The notes: generated by a model not told the origin, from the letters alone. Counted from the stretch's first letter, positions 8,671 through 17,081 are shown. The stretch: DNA of 64,000 nt from Syntrophobacter sp963666995 (GCA_963666995.1 OY762941.1:3720001-3784000), one strand, 5' to 3'. A program made the numbers and translations.

Positions 8671-9447
8671 ATGTCCGAACCCAACGTCATCGTTGAAAAG
8701 CAAAATCACATCGGGTTGATTACTCTGAATCGCCCGCAGGATATGAACACCTTCAATATTCCTTTTGCCCGGGAGCTGAATGATGCTCTCTTGAAACTGG
8801 ATGATGATCCTGAAGTGAGGGTCGTGGTCATCAAGGCAAATGGGAAACACTTCTCCACGGGAATCTCTCTCGCGGAATTCAAAAACAAAACGCCGAAGGA
8901 CTACCAAGAGTTCATTCGAAAGATGGACGAGCACAATCACACGATCGCCCATATGCGAAAACCGGTAATCGCGTCGGTCAAAGGCTTCTGTCTGGCTAAC
9001 GGCGCCGGCTTGTCATTCGCCTGTGACCTTACCATTGCGGCCGAGGATGCCAAATTCGGAACCACTGCCATCAATGTTGGACTCATCTGTCTCGGACCGG
9101 CAGCTCCGCTGGCTCGACTGGTCGGCCGGAAAAAAACTCTGGAGATGGTGCTGACGGGAGAAATGATCCCGGCGCCCGAAGCTCAGAGGCTGGGACTGGT
9201 CAACAAGATCGTGCCAAAAGAACAACTGGAGGAGGCCACGATGGAACTGGCCGGCAAGCTGGCCGCCAAGAGCCCCCTGGCATTGCAGGTTGGCAAGAAG
9301 GGAATCTACGGCATGGCGGATATGCCCTACGAGAAGGGCCTCGACATGTTGAGCGGGTTGTTTGCTTCCCATTGCTGCACCAACGATGCGGAGGCGGGCG
9401 TCAAGGCATTTCTTGAGAAAAAAGAACCGGCGTGGACGGAAAGCTAA
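8671..9447 (+). CDS. Crotonase-superfamily protein lacking the hydratase glutamates
   Basis: The 258-residue product has the crotonase fold: ITLNRPQDMNTFN, oxyanion-hole segment GKHFSTGISLAEF (residues 58-70) and GFCLANGAGLSFACD (105-119). AAAGGAGAAACCGC precedes ATG 8671. Aligned to rat enoyl-CoA hydratase, the two catalytic glutamates are replaced: Glu144 by Gly113 and Glu164 by Ala133. It is therefore unlikely to be a simple 2-enoyl-CoA hydratase. An isomerase, thioesterase, C-C hydrolase or dehalogenase-type activity is possible. It is the last gene of the putative TetR regulon, and a perfect 12-bp hairpin follows. Confidence 0.85.
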   Translation: MSEPNVIVEKQNHIGLITLNRPQDMNTFNIPFARELNDALLKLDDDPEVRVVVIKANGKHFSTGISLAEFKNKTPKDYQEFIRKMDEHNHTIAHMRKPVIASVKGFCLANGAGLSFACDLTIAAEDAKFGTTAINVGLICLGPAAPLARLVGRKKTLEMVLTGEMIPAPEAQRLGLVNKIVPKEQLEEATMELAGKLAAKSPLALQVGKKGIYGMADMPYEKGLDMLSGLFASHCCTNDAEAGVKAFLEKKEPAWTES

Positions 9448-9454
9448 CCATGCA

Positions 9455-9487
9455 GGGAATCACGGCAGAGTTGGTGCCGTGATTCCC
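9455..9487 (+). terminator. Perfect 12-bp hairpin after the crotonase gene
   Basis: GGGAATCACGGC pairs exactly with GCCGTGATTCCC across a 9-nt loop. There is no T-run, so termination would be by a non-canonical route; it could also be an mRNA-stabilising structure or an operator. Confidence 0.45.
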
Positions 9488-9507
9488 GCGAATCGAGGGG
9501 AAAGGCA

Positions 9508-9768
9508 ATGAACATTGAAGAGGTAATGGGAAAGTATGGATTTCGCCTCTCGGCGGGTTGTTCCGGGAAAGCGGCATATACGAAGAACGTCAAACACAAC
9601 GGAAAGCGCGCCTTCATCAGTGTGACCAACGTCAATGGGGAGGGCTTTCCCACAGCGATGACCGATCCGGTCAGGGAAATGATCTATGACCTCAAATCCG
9701 GGGACGAACTCATTCCCGGCCGGGACTTCGATTCACTCGAGGCCTATCTGCGGTCGATCCAGGAGTAA
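9508..9768 (+). CDS. Hypothetical small protein (86 aa)
   Basis: I do not recognise this protein. The frame opens with ATG 9508 after GAGGGGAAAGGCA, a good ribosome site. The product is soluble and mixed in charge, with a basic patch (KNVKHNGKRAF) and an acidic C-terminal helix (RDFDSLEAYLRSIQE). It lies between the crotonase gene and the tmc genes in the same direction and may be independent of both. Confidence 0.7.
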   Translation: MNIEEVMGKYGFRLSAGCSGKAAYTKNVKHNGKRAFISVTNVNGEGFPTAMTDPVREMIYDLKSGDELIPGRDFDSLEAYLRSIQE

Positions 9769-10091
9769 GCCGCCACGGGCAGCAGGTGCAAACCGATGCA
9801 ATGGTTGGCGGATGCCGGGGTTCGAGTGGGTATCGGAGTTGGAGCCGGCCCGGTGGCTGAACAGCGGAAAACAACCATACTCGGGGCGAGGGAGACCATC
9901 TTGCCGGATGTCGGGGTGGTCGCCCCTGTCCATGTGCCTGGCATGGTGTCCCGCCTGAAGGCGAAGGTCTTCCGGGAATCCGGCAATGGGATGGTTTGCC
10001 GGACGGTAAGCGTGTCCATGGCGAGGGTGAAATCCGCGGGAAAACCGGGGTTCCCGCGCCAAAGGTCGCAGAGAAGAGGAAGGAAAGGGTT
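9769..10091. other. Intergenic region upstream of tmcC
   Basis: There is no gene I can support here. The forward ORF crossing it has no family features and overlaps the start of tmcC. A promoter for the tmc operon is expected here, but I could not fix one. Confidence 0.4.
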
Positions 10092-10751
10092 ATGAATGAG
10101 TTGTACGAGTTGCTGAGAGGCCCATTGCTCTGGGTAACGTTCTTTATTTTTCTTACGGGTTTGTCCTGCCGCGTCGCTTTCCTGTATGGATTGAGCAAAG
10201 AACGGGATGGAGTCTTTTACAACCACCAGGATATGAAATGGGGTCTTCGCTCCATCGGCCGGTGGCTTCTTCCGCTGGGAAGCAGGTCCATGCGGAGTCA
10301 GCCCGTCTTCAGTATCGTGTTTTATCTTTTTCACGTCTGTCTTTTCGCAATTCCCCTGTTCCTTTCCGCCCACAACATGCTCTGGAACGAATCGTTCGGA
10401 GTAAACCTATGGTCCCTGCCGGACAGCGTGGCTGACATCCTCACGGCGGTCTTCATGGCAACGGCGGTTTTCCTGTTTTTGAGGCGGCTGGTGCGCCCGG
10501 AAGTGCGCATTCTGAGCTCCCCCTGGGACCATGCGCTTCTGATCCTCACTTTTCTTCCGTTCGTGACCGGTTTCCTCGCGTACCACCAGGTTGGACCCTA
10601 CCGGGTCCTGCTGGTGTTGCATATCCTCTTCGGCGAAATACTGCTCGTGATCATCCCGTTCACGAAGCTGGGACATTCCATCCTGTTCTTTTTCACGCGC
10701 GCGTTCATCGGTTTTGAAATGGGAACCCGTCGGGGTGCCAGACCCTGGTAG
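10092..10751 (+). CDS. tmcC: Membrane cytochrome b subunit, TmcC/DsrM/NarI type
   Basis: This 219-residue integral membrane protein has about five or six helices and begins at ATG 10092 after GAGGAAGGAAAGGG. It resembles the gamma subunit of respiratory nitrate reductase and its relatives DsrM and TmcC, which carry b hemes on membrane histidines. Candidate ligands are in FHVCLFAIPLFLSAHNM, YHQVGPYRVLLVLHI and LGHSILFFF. With the next two genes it would form a Tmc-like complex moving electrons between the periplasmic cytochrome c3 pool and the cytoplasm or menaquinone. The assignment among TmcC, DsrM and HmcE rests on the neighbours. Confidence 0.8.
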   Translation: MNELYELLRGPLLWVTFFIFLTGLSCRVAFLYGLSKERDGVFYNHQDMKWGLRSIGRWLLPLGSRSMRSQPVFSIVFYLFHVCLFAIPLFLSAHNMLWNESFGVNLWSLPDSVADILTAVFMATAVFLFLRRLVRPEVRILSSPWDHALLILTFLPFVTGFLAYHQVGPYRVLLVLHILFGEILLVIIPFTKLGHSILFFFTRAFIGFEMGTRRGARPW

Positions 10752-10775
10752 GGCGATAAAGGAGCGTTGGCTAGG

Positions 10776-12107
10776 ATGAGCGAAGTAGAAGAGACACAAG
10801 TAAATGTTGAAGAAATTACCCGGATTCTTGACGCGAACGACAGCGCTCGTGTCAGAACGTGGTTGAATATCTGTTCGCGGTGTGGTCTTTGCGCCGAAAC
10901 ATGCCTCTATTACCTGGCTAACGGCAAAGCCCCCCGCATGAGCCCGGCTTACAAGTTCAAGAACACCCTCGGGGAGATGTACCGCAGGAAAGGCGACGTA
11001 GATCGGGAGTTTCTGAATAAGTGCGGCGAGATCGTATGGGGGCAATGCACCACCTGCAAGCGTTGCTCTCTCTATTGCCCCTTCGGCATCGACATTGCCA
11101 CCATGATCAGTGTTGCGCGCACTGTATGCCAGTCTCAGGGAATCGTTCCCGAAGGACTGGCGAGAACGCTGCCCAATTATCGTGAGTCGGGCAATCAGAT
11201 GGGAATGAGCACAGAAGATTTCCTCGACGTCTGCAACTGGATGGAGGAAGACACCGCGGAGGAAATCCGGGGGCTCACCATTCCAATCGACAAAAAGGAT
11301 GCAAAGTACATGTACACCCTCAATCCCCGGGAGCCCATGTACAGTCCCAATGATATCGCAATGGCCGCCAAGGTGTTCACGGTCGCCGAAGAAGACTGGA
11401 CCATACCCAGTACGGGATGGGACTGCACGAATCTTGCGATGTTTGCCGGAGACCGCCGCCTTGCCGGCATGACGGTGCAGAAAATGTACGACCAGGCACT
11501 GAAGCTTGGGGCGCAGAAGATTCTCCTGACGGAATGCGGCCATGCTTATCGTTCCGCGGCATTTGAAGGGCCTTATCTTGCGGGATATCGGAATGGAAAA
11601 CCGCCTGTCGAAATCGTTCATTCCGTGAGGCTCTTTTATGAATACCTGCGCGATGAACGCATCAGGATCGATCCGGATAAGGTGCTGATGGAACCGGTCA
11701 CGTACCAGGATCCCTGCAATGTATCGCGGAACGGAGGTCTCTGGGAGGAGGCCCGGGAGATCATAAAATACATTGCCAAGGATTTCAGAGAGATGAGTCC
11801 AAATCGCGATCACAATCATTGCTGCGGCGGCGGAGGCGGGTTCCTCCCCATGGGGCTGGAATACAAAGAGCGGCGTATGATCGCGGGACGTGTCAAGGCC
11901 GATCAAATCAGGGCTACAGGAGCCAGGATCGTCATCACTCCCTGTCACAATTGCTTCGACCAGATCAAGGACCTCAACAAAGAATACGACCTCAAAGTCG
12001 AGGTCCTGACCTTCAAGGAGATTCTCTGCAAGACCATGGTAATCCCGGATAAATTCAAACCTCCCGCAGAGGGGGAATCGGAGAATCTCCTTGCGCATGA
12101 GGAGTAA
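10776..12107 (+). CDS. tmcB: CCG-domain iron-sulfur protein, TmcB/HdrD-like
   Basis: This 443-residue cytoplasmic electron carrier has two N-terminal [4Fe-4S] sites (CSRCGLCAETC and CTTCKRCSLYC). Two cysteine-rich CCG domains follow, the second clear in QDPCNVSRNGG, HCCGGGGGF and TPCHNCFDQI, the pattern that binds the special cluster of HdrB/HdrD. TmcB, DsrK and HmcF have this plan. It follows tmcC by 24 bp. A TTG at 10767 in the same frame is only 2 nt from AAAGGAG, so ATG 10776 was preferred. It would exchange electrons with a cytoplasmic thiol or ferredoxin partner. Confidence 0.85.
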   Translation: MSEVEETQVNVEEITRILDANDSARVRTWLNICSRCGLCAETCLYYLANGKAPRMSPAYKFKNTLGEMYRRKGDVDREFLNKCGEIVWGQCTTCKRCSLYCPFGIDIATMISVARTVCQSQGIVPEGLARTLPNYRESGNQMGMSTEDFLDVCNWMEEDTAEEIRGLTIPIDKKDAKYMYTLNPREPMYSPNDIAMAAKVFTVAEEDWTIPSTGWDCTNLAMFAGDRRLAGMTVQKMYDQALKLGAQKILLTECGHAYRSAAFEGPYLAGYRNGKPPVEIVHSVRLFYEYLRDERIRIDPDKVLMEPVTYQDPCNVSRNGGLWEEAREIIKYIAKDFREMSPNRDHNHCCGGGGGFLPMGLEYKERRMIAGRVKADQIRATGARIVITPCHNCFDQIKDLNKEYDLKVEVLTFKEILCKTMVIPDKFKPPAEGESENLLAHEE

Positions 12108-12264
12108 GGATTTTCAGGAAGCGCCGGATGACCTTGCCGTGGATCGTGGTCAGGAATCGATCGCTGGTCTCCACAACAGGCGACCGGCCGCACCGCTGCT
12201 CTGCGAAAGCGGCCGCCGCCTCGAATACAAACGAAAACCGTTACCTGTCTGGAAGGGGATACGC

Positions 12265-12672
12265 ATGGAGCGTGTGAACTGTGGAAAATATCTGCTGGCC
12301 GTACTGCTGTTGGTTTTGTTTGTTCCTCCGGTTCTTTCCCAGGAAGCCGTAATGATATTGAACCACAGAGAGGTGGGGGCCCAAGGCAGACCGCCTGTTC
12401 GATTCGACCACGAGCGGCATGCCGGGAAGTTCGAGTGCGCAAGGTGCCACCACGATTTCGACGAGCACCTGAACAACCGGGGAGGGGAAGACAAGGCCCA
12501 GCCTTGCGCCAATTGCCACGCGCAGAACACAAGACAAGGGGTCATCCCTCTGACGGAAGCCTTCCATGCTCAGTGCAAACAGTGTCATGAACGGACAGGG
12601 TCCGAACGAAAGACCGGCGGCCCCGTGATGTGCGGTGAGTGTCATGCCGCGGGGTCAGACCTACGCAATTGA
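12265..12672 (+). CDS. tmcA: Tetraheme cytochrome c3, TmcA-like, with repeat-derived C-terminus
   Basis: This periplasmic multiheme cytochrome has 135 residues. A signal peptide (residues 1-25, ending PVLSQ) is followed by four heme motifs CARCH, CANCH, CKQCH and CGECH and by histidines that can serve as distal ligands (FDHERH, CHHDFDEH). GGAAGGGG precedes ATG 12265. Size and heme number fit a class III cytochrome, here the partner of the upstream Tmc-type membrane genes. The last six residues (GSDLRN) and the stop are encoded by the repeat starting at 12651, so the native tail after the fourth heme has been replaced. Confidence 0.85.
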   Translation: MERVNCGKYLLAVLLLVLFVPPVLSQEAVMILNHREVGAQGRPPVRFDHERHAGKFECARCHHDFDEHLNNRGGEDKAQPCANCHAQNTRQGVIPLTEAFHAQCKQCHERTGSERKTGGPVMCGECHAAGSDLRN

Positions 12673-13228
12673 CAAGTCGAAAATGCTTGATGCCATTGTA
12701 TGCGAATCCCGTAGGAATTGAAGGGGGAAGGGGCTGCCCGACCTTTGCGAATCGGATACCCCGGCGCCCTCTTACCATGTGACTTTGAGGGGTAGTGAAC
12801 GGACGGACACTCTCAAAAGTCGGGAGGATCGGAGAAAGGTCGTCTCGTACCTGGAAGGGGAGTCCGGAATTGATCAGCGGAATACAGGCGCGACATCTGA
12901 GCGACAGGCGAGCGGATCGGGACCTTCAGGCACTGACGGAACTCACCGGCGGGCCGTTGCCGGATGAAAGCGTAAAGGCCGCTAGGCCGGAAGATGGACG
13001 GATTGGGCGGGTACAGGGGATCCCTCCCGGTGCACGGTAAGCCTTCGGCATTCCCGAAAATGATCGGCAGGCGATAAAGGTGGGCATCACCATTACGGTT
13101 GACCGAATCGGGAGCAGCGCGGGCGAGGCAGCGATTTGAACGGGCGACCGCGCGTGACGGAAGGCTCAAGGAACTACTGATGGAAATTGGGACAAGACCT
13201 ATGTTGTCAATCGCGCAGGTCTGACCTC
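12651..13228 (+). repeat. TIR-flanked repeat element R2 (578 bp)
   Basis: The left end is GGGGTCAGACCTACGCAATT and the right end is the eroded inverse TGTCAATCGCGCAGGTCTGA. The first ~130 bp and last ~170 bp are homologous to element R3 (13832-14196), for example CGGAAGGCTCAAGGAA near the right end. R2 has extra internal DNA that includes an inverted copy of the ywbE 3' end (12989-13030). No transposase frame is intact. The family looks like non-autonomous or decayed mobile elements; a link to REP/RAYT-type elements is a guess. Confidence 0.75.
12989..13030 (+). pseudogene. Inverted duplicate of the ywbE 3' end
   Basis: These 42 bp match 13244-13285 on the opposite strand at about 88% and encode the same end of the protein (EDGRIGRVQGIP). 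The copy sits inside repeat element R2, about 210 bp from the real gene. Confidence 0.7.
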
Positions 13229-13437
13229 GTTGAACTCAGTTCGCCGGAAGGGATCCCTTGTACCCGCCCGATCCGGCCATCTTCCAGTCGCACCTTGATC
13301 CCGCGAGAATGGAAGGAGGAGGAAGTAAGGATGTCCTTCACAGTCCCAACGGTTCGTTTGCCGGTTCGCTGGTCTTCTTTTAGGATAATCTCGACACGCA
13401 TGCCGGGTCTAATGTCGTTGCGCTGTTGACCGTTCAC
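13207..13437 (-). CDS. ywbE: YwbE-family protein with repeat-derived C-terminus
   Basis: This 76-residue protein belongs to the small conserved YwbE family of unknown function. It starts VNGQQRNDIRPGMRVEIILK and contains the family core VRLEDGRIGRVQ. GTG 13437 was chosen because it matches the usual N-terminus and has GAGGAAAG in front; the longer frame to 13587 has neither. The final six residues (RSDLRD) and the stop come from the end of repeat R2, so the native end was lost or replaced. Confidence 0.85.
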   Translation of the reverse strand: MNGQQRNDIRPGMRVEIILKEDQRTGKRTVGTVKDILTSSSFHSRGIKVRLEDGRIGRVQGIPSGELSSTRSDLRD

Positions 13438-13831
13438 GCACTCTTTCCTCTGCTGCTGCAAGGCTGCTCGTGAGTTCGCAAGAGAGAAGCGAGGGACTCC
13501 ATCGCTTGCCGTGTATCTCCATCCTCCCCTTCTGCCTTCCCTCTGCAACCAATGGGGAGGAGAAGTGCAAAGGCGGACATGAAGCAAACAGCGATCATGT
13601 AATTACGTAGCAAGGCGGCATCTTCTTCTTTGACTCCAGGTTACAAAGAAATCATGTCACTTCGGCAGTCCATCTTATACCCCGGACAATGATTCGGCAA
13701 TGACACAGAATTGTCGGGGAACGATCCCGCTCATCGTAGTTCTCAAAACTCATCGCGTAAGAGAGTGAAAGCAGCACCTCATCGTGGGGCTGTTCCCGAG
13801 GAAGGAGTTTCTCAGCTCCGTGCATCCTGGC
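13438..13831. other. Intergenic region between R2 and R3
   Basis: The region upstream of ywbE has no supported gene. Short ORFs on both strands lack family features. Confidence 0.4.
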
Positions 13832-14196
13832 GGGGTCAGACCTACGCAATTGACAGCCGGATACCTTCGACGTCATTGTTTGCAAATCCGGGCGGAATTG
13901 GAGGAGGAACCGGTGGGCTGGCCCGTGCGACCCGAATCCCGTTGCGCCTTCTTACCACGCAGCCTCAGGAAGGTTCTCCCCGAAATTGACCGGCAGGCGA
14001 AAAAGAGCGGCATCTGCATGTGCAGTTGCTATGGCGGGGCAAAACCGAAAGAGACGGGTGAACTGCTCCGGCTGGCCAAATCAGGGTGAAGCGGGTGAGC
14101 AAGCGATTTGAGCGGACGTTTGTACGTGCCGGAAGGCTCAAGGAATTACCCATGGAAATTTAGGACCAGGATTGTCAATTGCGTAGGTCTGACCCC
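13832..14196 (+). repeat. TIR-flanked repeat element R3 (365 bp)
   Basis: The element is bounded by GGGGTCAGACCTACGCAATT and its exact inverse ending at 14196 (24-bp perfect inverted repeats). The interior is homologous to R2 but shorter. A decayed frame reads through part of it (…KVLPEIDRQAKKSG…), but no family is recognisable. Confidence 0.8.
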
Positions 14197-14741
14197 GAGG
14201 CCCTGACGAACCTGGGATACCATCCGTTGAAGAACACCCCGAAGACGATGCTCACTGCCGACCAGACCGGATAGATCAGAGCGATGGTTTCGTCGTGCGG
14301 TTTGTAGATGTTGAGGACGGTGCTGACGGTGAAGATCAATCCCCAGACGGCGGAGATGTCCCGGCAGATGCGGTAGAAAATGGGTGTATTCCATTGCTCC
14401 GGGGAAACCTTCTCATGGGCATACTGAAGGGCAAAGGGTTTCCTCACCGCGATTGAAGTCCACGTGATGACGGCCAGGGCTCCATTGGCCAGAATGGACA
14501 TGTTTTCGGCGAACCAGATGATCTTGAAGAAAACCACCGCGACGATGCACACGCCAAAGAAAATGAGACTCCCCCAGGTGAGAATGAACCCTTTGCGCAG
14601 TTCGCGGTAGCCGAAAGTGATCGAAGTCGCGAATGAGACTGCCAGGGCGATACTCAGGCTGGACAGAGTAGGGCCTGCCAGGACGGCAAAAAGAATCCAG
14701 GGAAGAAAACCACGAATGGTATTGAGAATCGACTTCATCAC
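14175..14741 (-). CDS. Multi-pass membrane protein, C-terminus supplied by repeat
   Basis: This 188-residue hydrophobic protein has about five or six helices and no family I can name. It starts with a basic N-terminus (MMKSILNTIRGFLPW) and ends at GWYPRFVRAS before the repeat-encoded GSDLRN. It lies 68 bp downstream of the flavodoxin-fold reductase on the same strand, so the two are probably one transcript. Septation-protein-A-like and YIP-like proteins have similar hydropathy, but I see no diagnostic motif. Confidence 0.7.
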   Translation of the reverse strand: MMKSILNTIRGFLPWILFAVLAGPTLSSLSIALAVSFATSITFGYRELRKGFILTWGSLIFFGVCIVAVVFFKIIWFAENMSILANGALAVITWTSIAVRKPFALQYAHEKVSPEQWNTPIFYRICRDISAVWGLIFTVSTVLNIYKPHDETIALIYPVWSAVSIVFGVFFNGWYPRFVRASGSDLRN

Positions 14742-14809
14742 TTCACATCCTTCCCTGCTGCATCATCGCCTATGGCCGGGACCGGCGCCGGAACGACCGG
14801 ATCGTTGAT

Positions 14810-15580
14810 TCAACGGGTCAATCGGGCTTCAGGCGGCGGAGTGGGATCGTTTCCGAACCGCTCCAGTTCCTCCATCCAGTGCCGGTTGGCGCGCTGCCGG
14901 AACGCCTTGGAGCCGCCGGGAAAGAGGTCCCGGTGAAGTTCTTTCCGGAGCGCCTCGCTCACGGCCCCGTCGCGGACGACTTGTTCCCCGGCCTGCCGCA
15001 CCAGATCGAAGTACCAGCCGAAAACTTTCCCGGACGCATCTGCCTTGAGGGCTTCTGCAGCGGGCCTCAAGATTTCGCCCGCGTACTTCCAGTGCTCCTT
15101 TGAAGCTATGAACTTGAAATAGGACACCAATTGACCGAAATGCTCGAACTCCGGGAAGCCGCAGGGAGAGACCAGAAATATGGACCGCGCCCTGGGAAAG
15201 CGCGTGGGATGAGCGCTCAGTCCGGGAGTGGAAGTGTCTTCGACGATCCAGGGCTGCGCCAGGGGCAGAGTGCGGTCGATGAAATTCTTGAGCAGTCCCG
15301 ACATGCTGTAATGGTAAAGGGGCGTTGCGAAGACGACGAGTTCCGCCTCGGCGTATTTTGGCAGCAGCGCGGCCATGTCGTCTTTCCGGACGCACTCTCC
15401 GGGAGATTTCACCCAGCACCCAAAACAGCCCAGACAAGGTTTGACGTCGTGGTCCGCGAGGGACACGAGTTCCGTTTGGGCTCCCGCGGACTTCATTCCT
15501 TCGAGGAAAGGTGCCAGGATGAGGTGTGTGCAACTGTTGCTCCCCTTGCGGGGCGATCCGTTGACGGCCAGGACGTTCAT
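14810..15580 (-). CDS. NAD(P)H-dependent FMN reductase / flavodoxin-fold protein
   Basis: This 256-residue flavoprotein belongs to the NADPH-dependent FMN reductase/iron-sulfur flavoprotein group. The FMN phosphate loop is NVLAVNGSPRKGSNSCTHL (residues 2-20). A Cys-rich segment CLGCFGCWVKSPGEC has cysteines spaced like those of iron-sulfur flavoproteins and may bind a cluster. Then come ATPLYHYSMSGLLKNFIDRT and a C-terminal helical extension of about 110 residues. ATG 15580 has AGGTGGAAACCC in front and starts exactly at the fold, unlike ATG 15622. Confidence 0.85.
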   Translation of the reverse strand: MNVLAVNGSPRKGSNSCTHLILAPFLEGMKSAGAQTELVSLADHDVKPCLGCFGCWVKSPGECVRKDDMAALLPKYAEAELVVFATPLYHYSMSGLLKNFIDRTLPLAQPWIVEDTSTPGLSAHPTRFPRARSIFLVSPCGFPEFEHFGQLVSYFKFIASKEHWKYAGEILRPAAEALKADASGKVFGWYFDLVRQAGEQVVRDGAVSEALRKELHRDLFPGGSKAFRQRANRHWMEELERFGNDPTPPPEARLTR

Positions 15581-15672
15581 GGGTTTCCACCTGTGGGTGA
15601 GGGTTATGCGATTCGCCGACATGGTCGGCTTGGTGACTCGTTATATTGCTAATCGGCTCAGGTTGCAAGGGC

Positions 15673-15795
15673 GGGGTCAGACCTACGCAATTGACAAACC
15701 GAAAACCCTTGACACGATTGTTTGTAAACCCCGGCGGAATTGCAGGAGGAAGCGGTGGCCCGGCCCCTGTGTATCTATACCCCGGCGCCCTTTCA
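15673..15795 (+). repeat. TIR-family repeat, left end only (R4)
   Basis: GGGGTCAGACCTACGCAATT plus about 100 bp are homologous to the left ends of R1-R3 (CCGGCGGAATTGCAGGAGGA, GGCCCGGCCCC, ATACCCCGGCGCCCT). No right end is found downstream. It lies 93 bp upstream of the flavodoxin-fold reductase start. Confidence 0.75.
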
Positions 15796-16332
15796 GGTAC
15801 ATGTACGGAATTTTCTGTACATTACCGGAACGCACCGTTGAGGAACCGCCAACGGATGTCTCCCGGGATAATGCCGGTCCTCTGCAAGCATCCCCTGCCT
15901 GGACCGAGCAGCGAATACCGCATTTTTCATGATGAAATACCTGATTTAGCCCACTTTTTTGCGGGCGGAACCGCATTAAATTTCTATGCAGTGGAACCAG
16001 GTAGAGCCCTGTTCCTTGAGCGTGTTCCGCAGGAGATTGTTACCGCTGAAGTTCTTCTTTCTGAGCCCCGGCAACCCTCCTCGATCGATTTCGACCACAG
16101 CCTGGAATGAGCAACCACGTCGAAAAAGGCCCTGGAATAGAGAAGGTCTTCCGAGAGAATTCAAGCAGCGAGCGGTCTTGCCCAATATATAATAGGTGCG
16201 CTGGGCGGCCGATCGCCCGTCAATAGAGCATTCGGCTGTTCTGCGGAGACAATCGCGGGAGTGTCACCGCCCGGACCTTTGGACAGGTGAACCTGGACCT
16301 CGAAGGTTGCAGCCGGAGACAGGAGGGCGGAA
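15796..16332. other. Intergenic region upstream of the rhodanese gene
   Basis: There is no supported gene. A short inverted repeat TGTAC(GGAATTTTCT)GTACA lies near 15804-15823. ORFs here have no recognisable features. Confidence 0.4.
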
Positions 16333-16719
16333 ATGATCGGACGATGGCTTGCAGGCGGTCTGACGGCACTGGTCGTGATCCTGGTTATGGCCGCGGTGAG
16401 CGGTGCAACGGCGGAATTGACCAAAGACGAACTCAAGGCCCTCCTGGGAAGTCCGGACGTCGCTATAATCGATGTCCGCTCGGACTGCCCGGTGATGAGG
16501 ATCCCGGGCGCATTGTGCGAGAGTCCAATAGAAGTGCAGAAGTGGGCGCCGATGTTTTCAACGGACCAGATGATCGTCGTCTATTGTGCCTGAGAGGACG
16601 AGGCAACCAGTGTCCGTGTGGCACGTGAACTCGGCATGATGGGCTACAACAGGGTTTATGCACTCAAGGGCGGATGGTACGAATGGCTGGCCGCGAGCTA
16701 CCCCACGGTAAGGAATTGA
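16333..16719 (+). CDS. Exported rhodanese-like selenoprotein (UGA at codon 87 read as Sec)
   Basis: The 128-residue product needs readthrough of TGA 16591-16593. Codons 1-86 encode a signal peptide (residues 1-27) and the first half of a rhodanese domain (AELTKDELKALLGSPDVAII then DVR). The same frame after the TGA carries the second half: EDEATSVRVARELGMMGY and VYALKGGWYEWLAASYP. Homologues read YCACPxEATS (from memory), so the TGA stands where a Cys is usual, giving C85-A-U87. A hairpin flanks the UGA (GTGCC 16586-16590/GGCAC 16620-16624, then GGAC 16596-16599/GTCC 16612-16615, 12-nt loop), consistent with a bacterial SECIS. AGGAGG lies 6 nt before ATG 16333. The alternative is a nonsense mutation. 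Confidence 0.75.
16586..16624 (+). promoter_or_regulatory. Putative bacterial SECIS hairpin around the UGA
   Basis: The lower stem GUGCC/GGCAC encloses the UGA. The internal loop is UGAGA opposite GUGU, and the upper stem GGAC/GUCC carries the loop GAGGCAACCAGU with several G residues. Position and size suit SelB recognition. Confidence 0.55.
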
Positions 16720-17081
16720 GAGCCGGGAATCGGCCCCCGGATTATCGGTTGGGTTTCCTGGACCCGGGCCGGATGGAATACCCGCTGCAGCGCAGGATTC
16801 GAAGCCCGGTTTCATTTATGTTTGGGGATCGATGGTTACTATAAACATAGGCTGGAGATCGCCTGAATCCGGAACTTCAGCCGGCGGTTCGGGGCCTTCG
16901 GGCGCGGGTTCATGGTGAAAGGGGTTGCAGCTGGATTGTGAAAAGGACAAAGCGGACGGTCGGAAAGAAAGAGCATGCCGTTGGGTTCATTTCTCGAAGG
17001 TGCGATGCCGTCGCGGCTTGAGATTAGCTCCTTGTTCCGAGCGGCAGGATGACCTGAGGGCATGCCGGAAAGGGGTGCCGG
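16720..17081. other. Intergenic region
   Basis: No gene, repeat or clear promoter is seen between the rhodanese gene and the L,D-transpeptidase gene. Confidence 0.4.

Noticed and set aside
10407..12098. 563-codon open frame opposite tmcB
   Set aside because: Antisense shadow of the CCG-domain gene; no recognisable domain.
12795..13040. Possible 81-residue gene ending like YwbE
   Set aside because: Only the last ~14 codons resemble YwbE, and they are an inverted duplicate inside repeat R2. The upstream part is unlike the family.
15804..15823. LexA-like palindrome TGTAC-N10-GTACA
   Set aside because: It is not near a gene start likely to be SOS-controlled and matches no LexA consensus that I can name for this group.
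15646..16110. 154-codon ORF through repeat R4
   Set aside because: Its first part is repeat sequence in a frame shared with no gene, and the rest has no motif or ribosome site.
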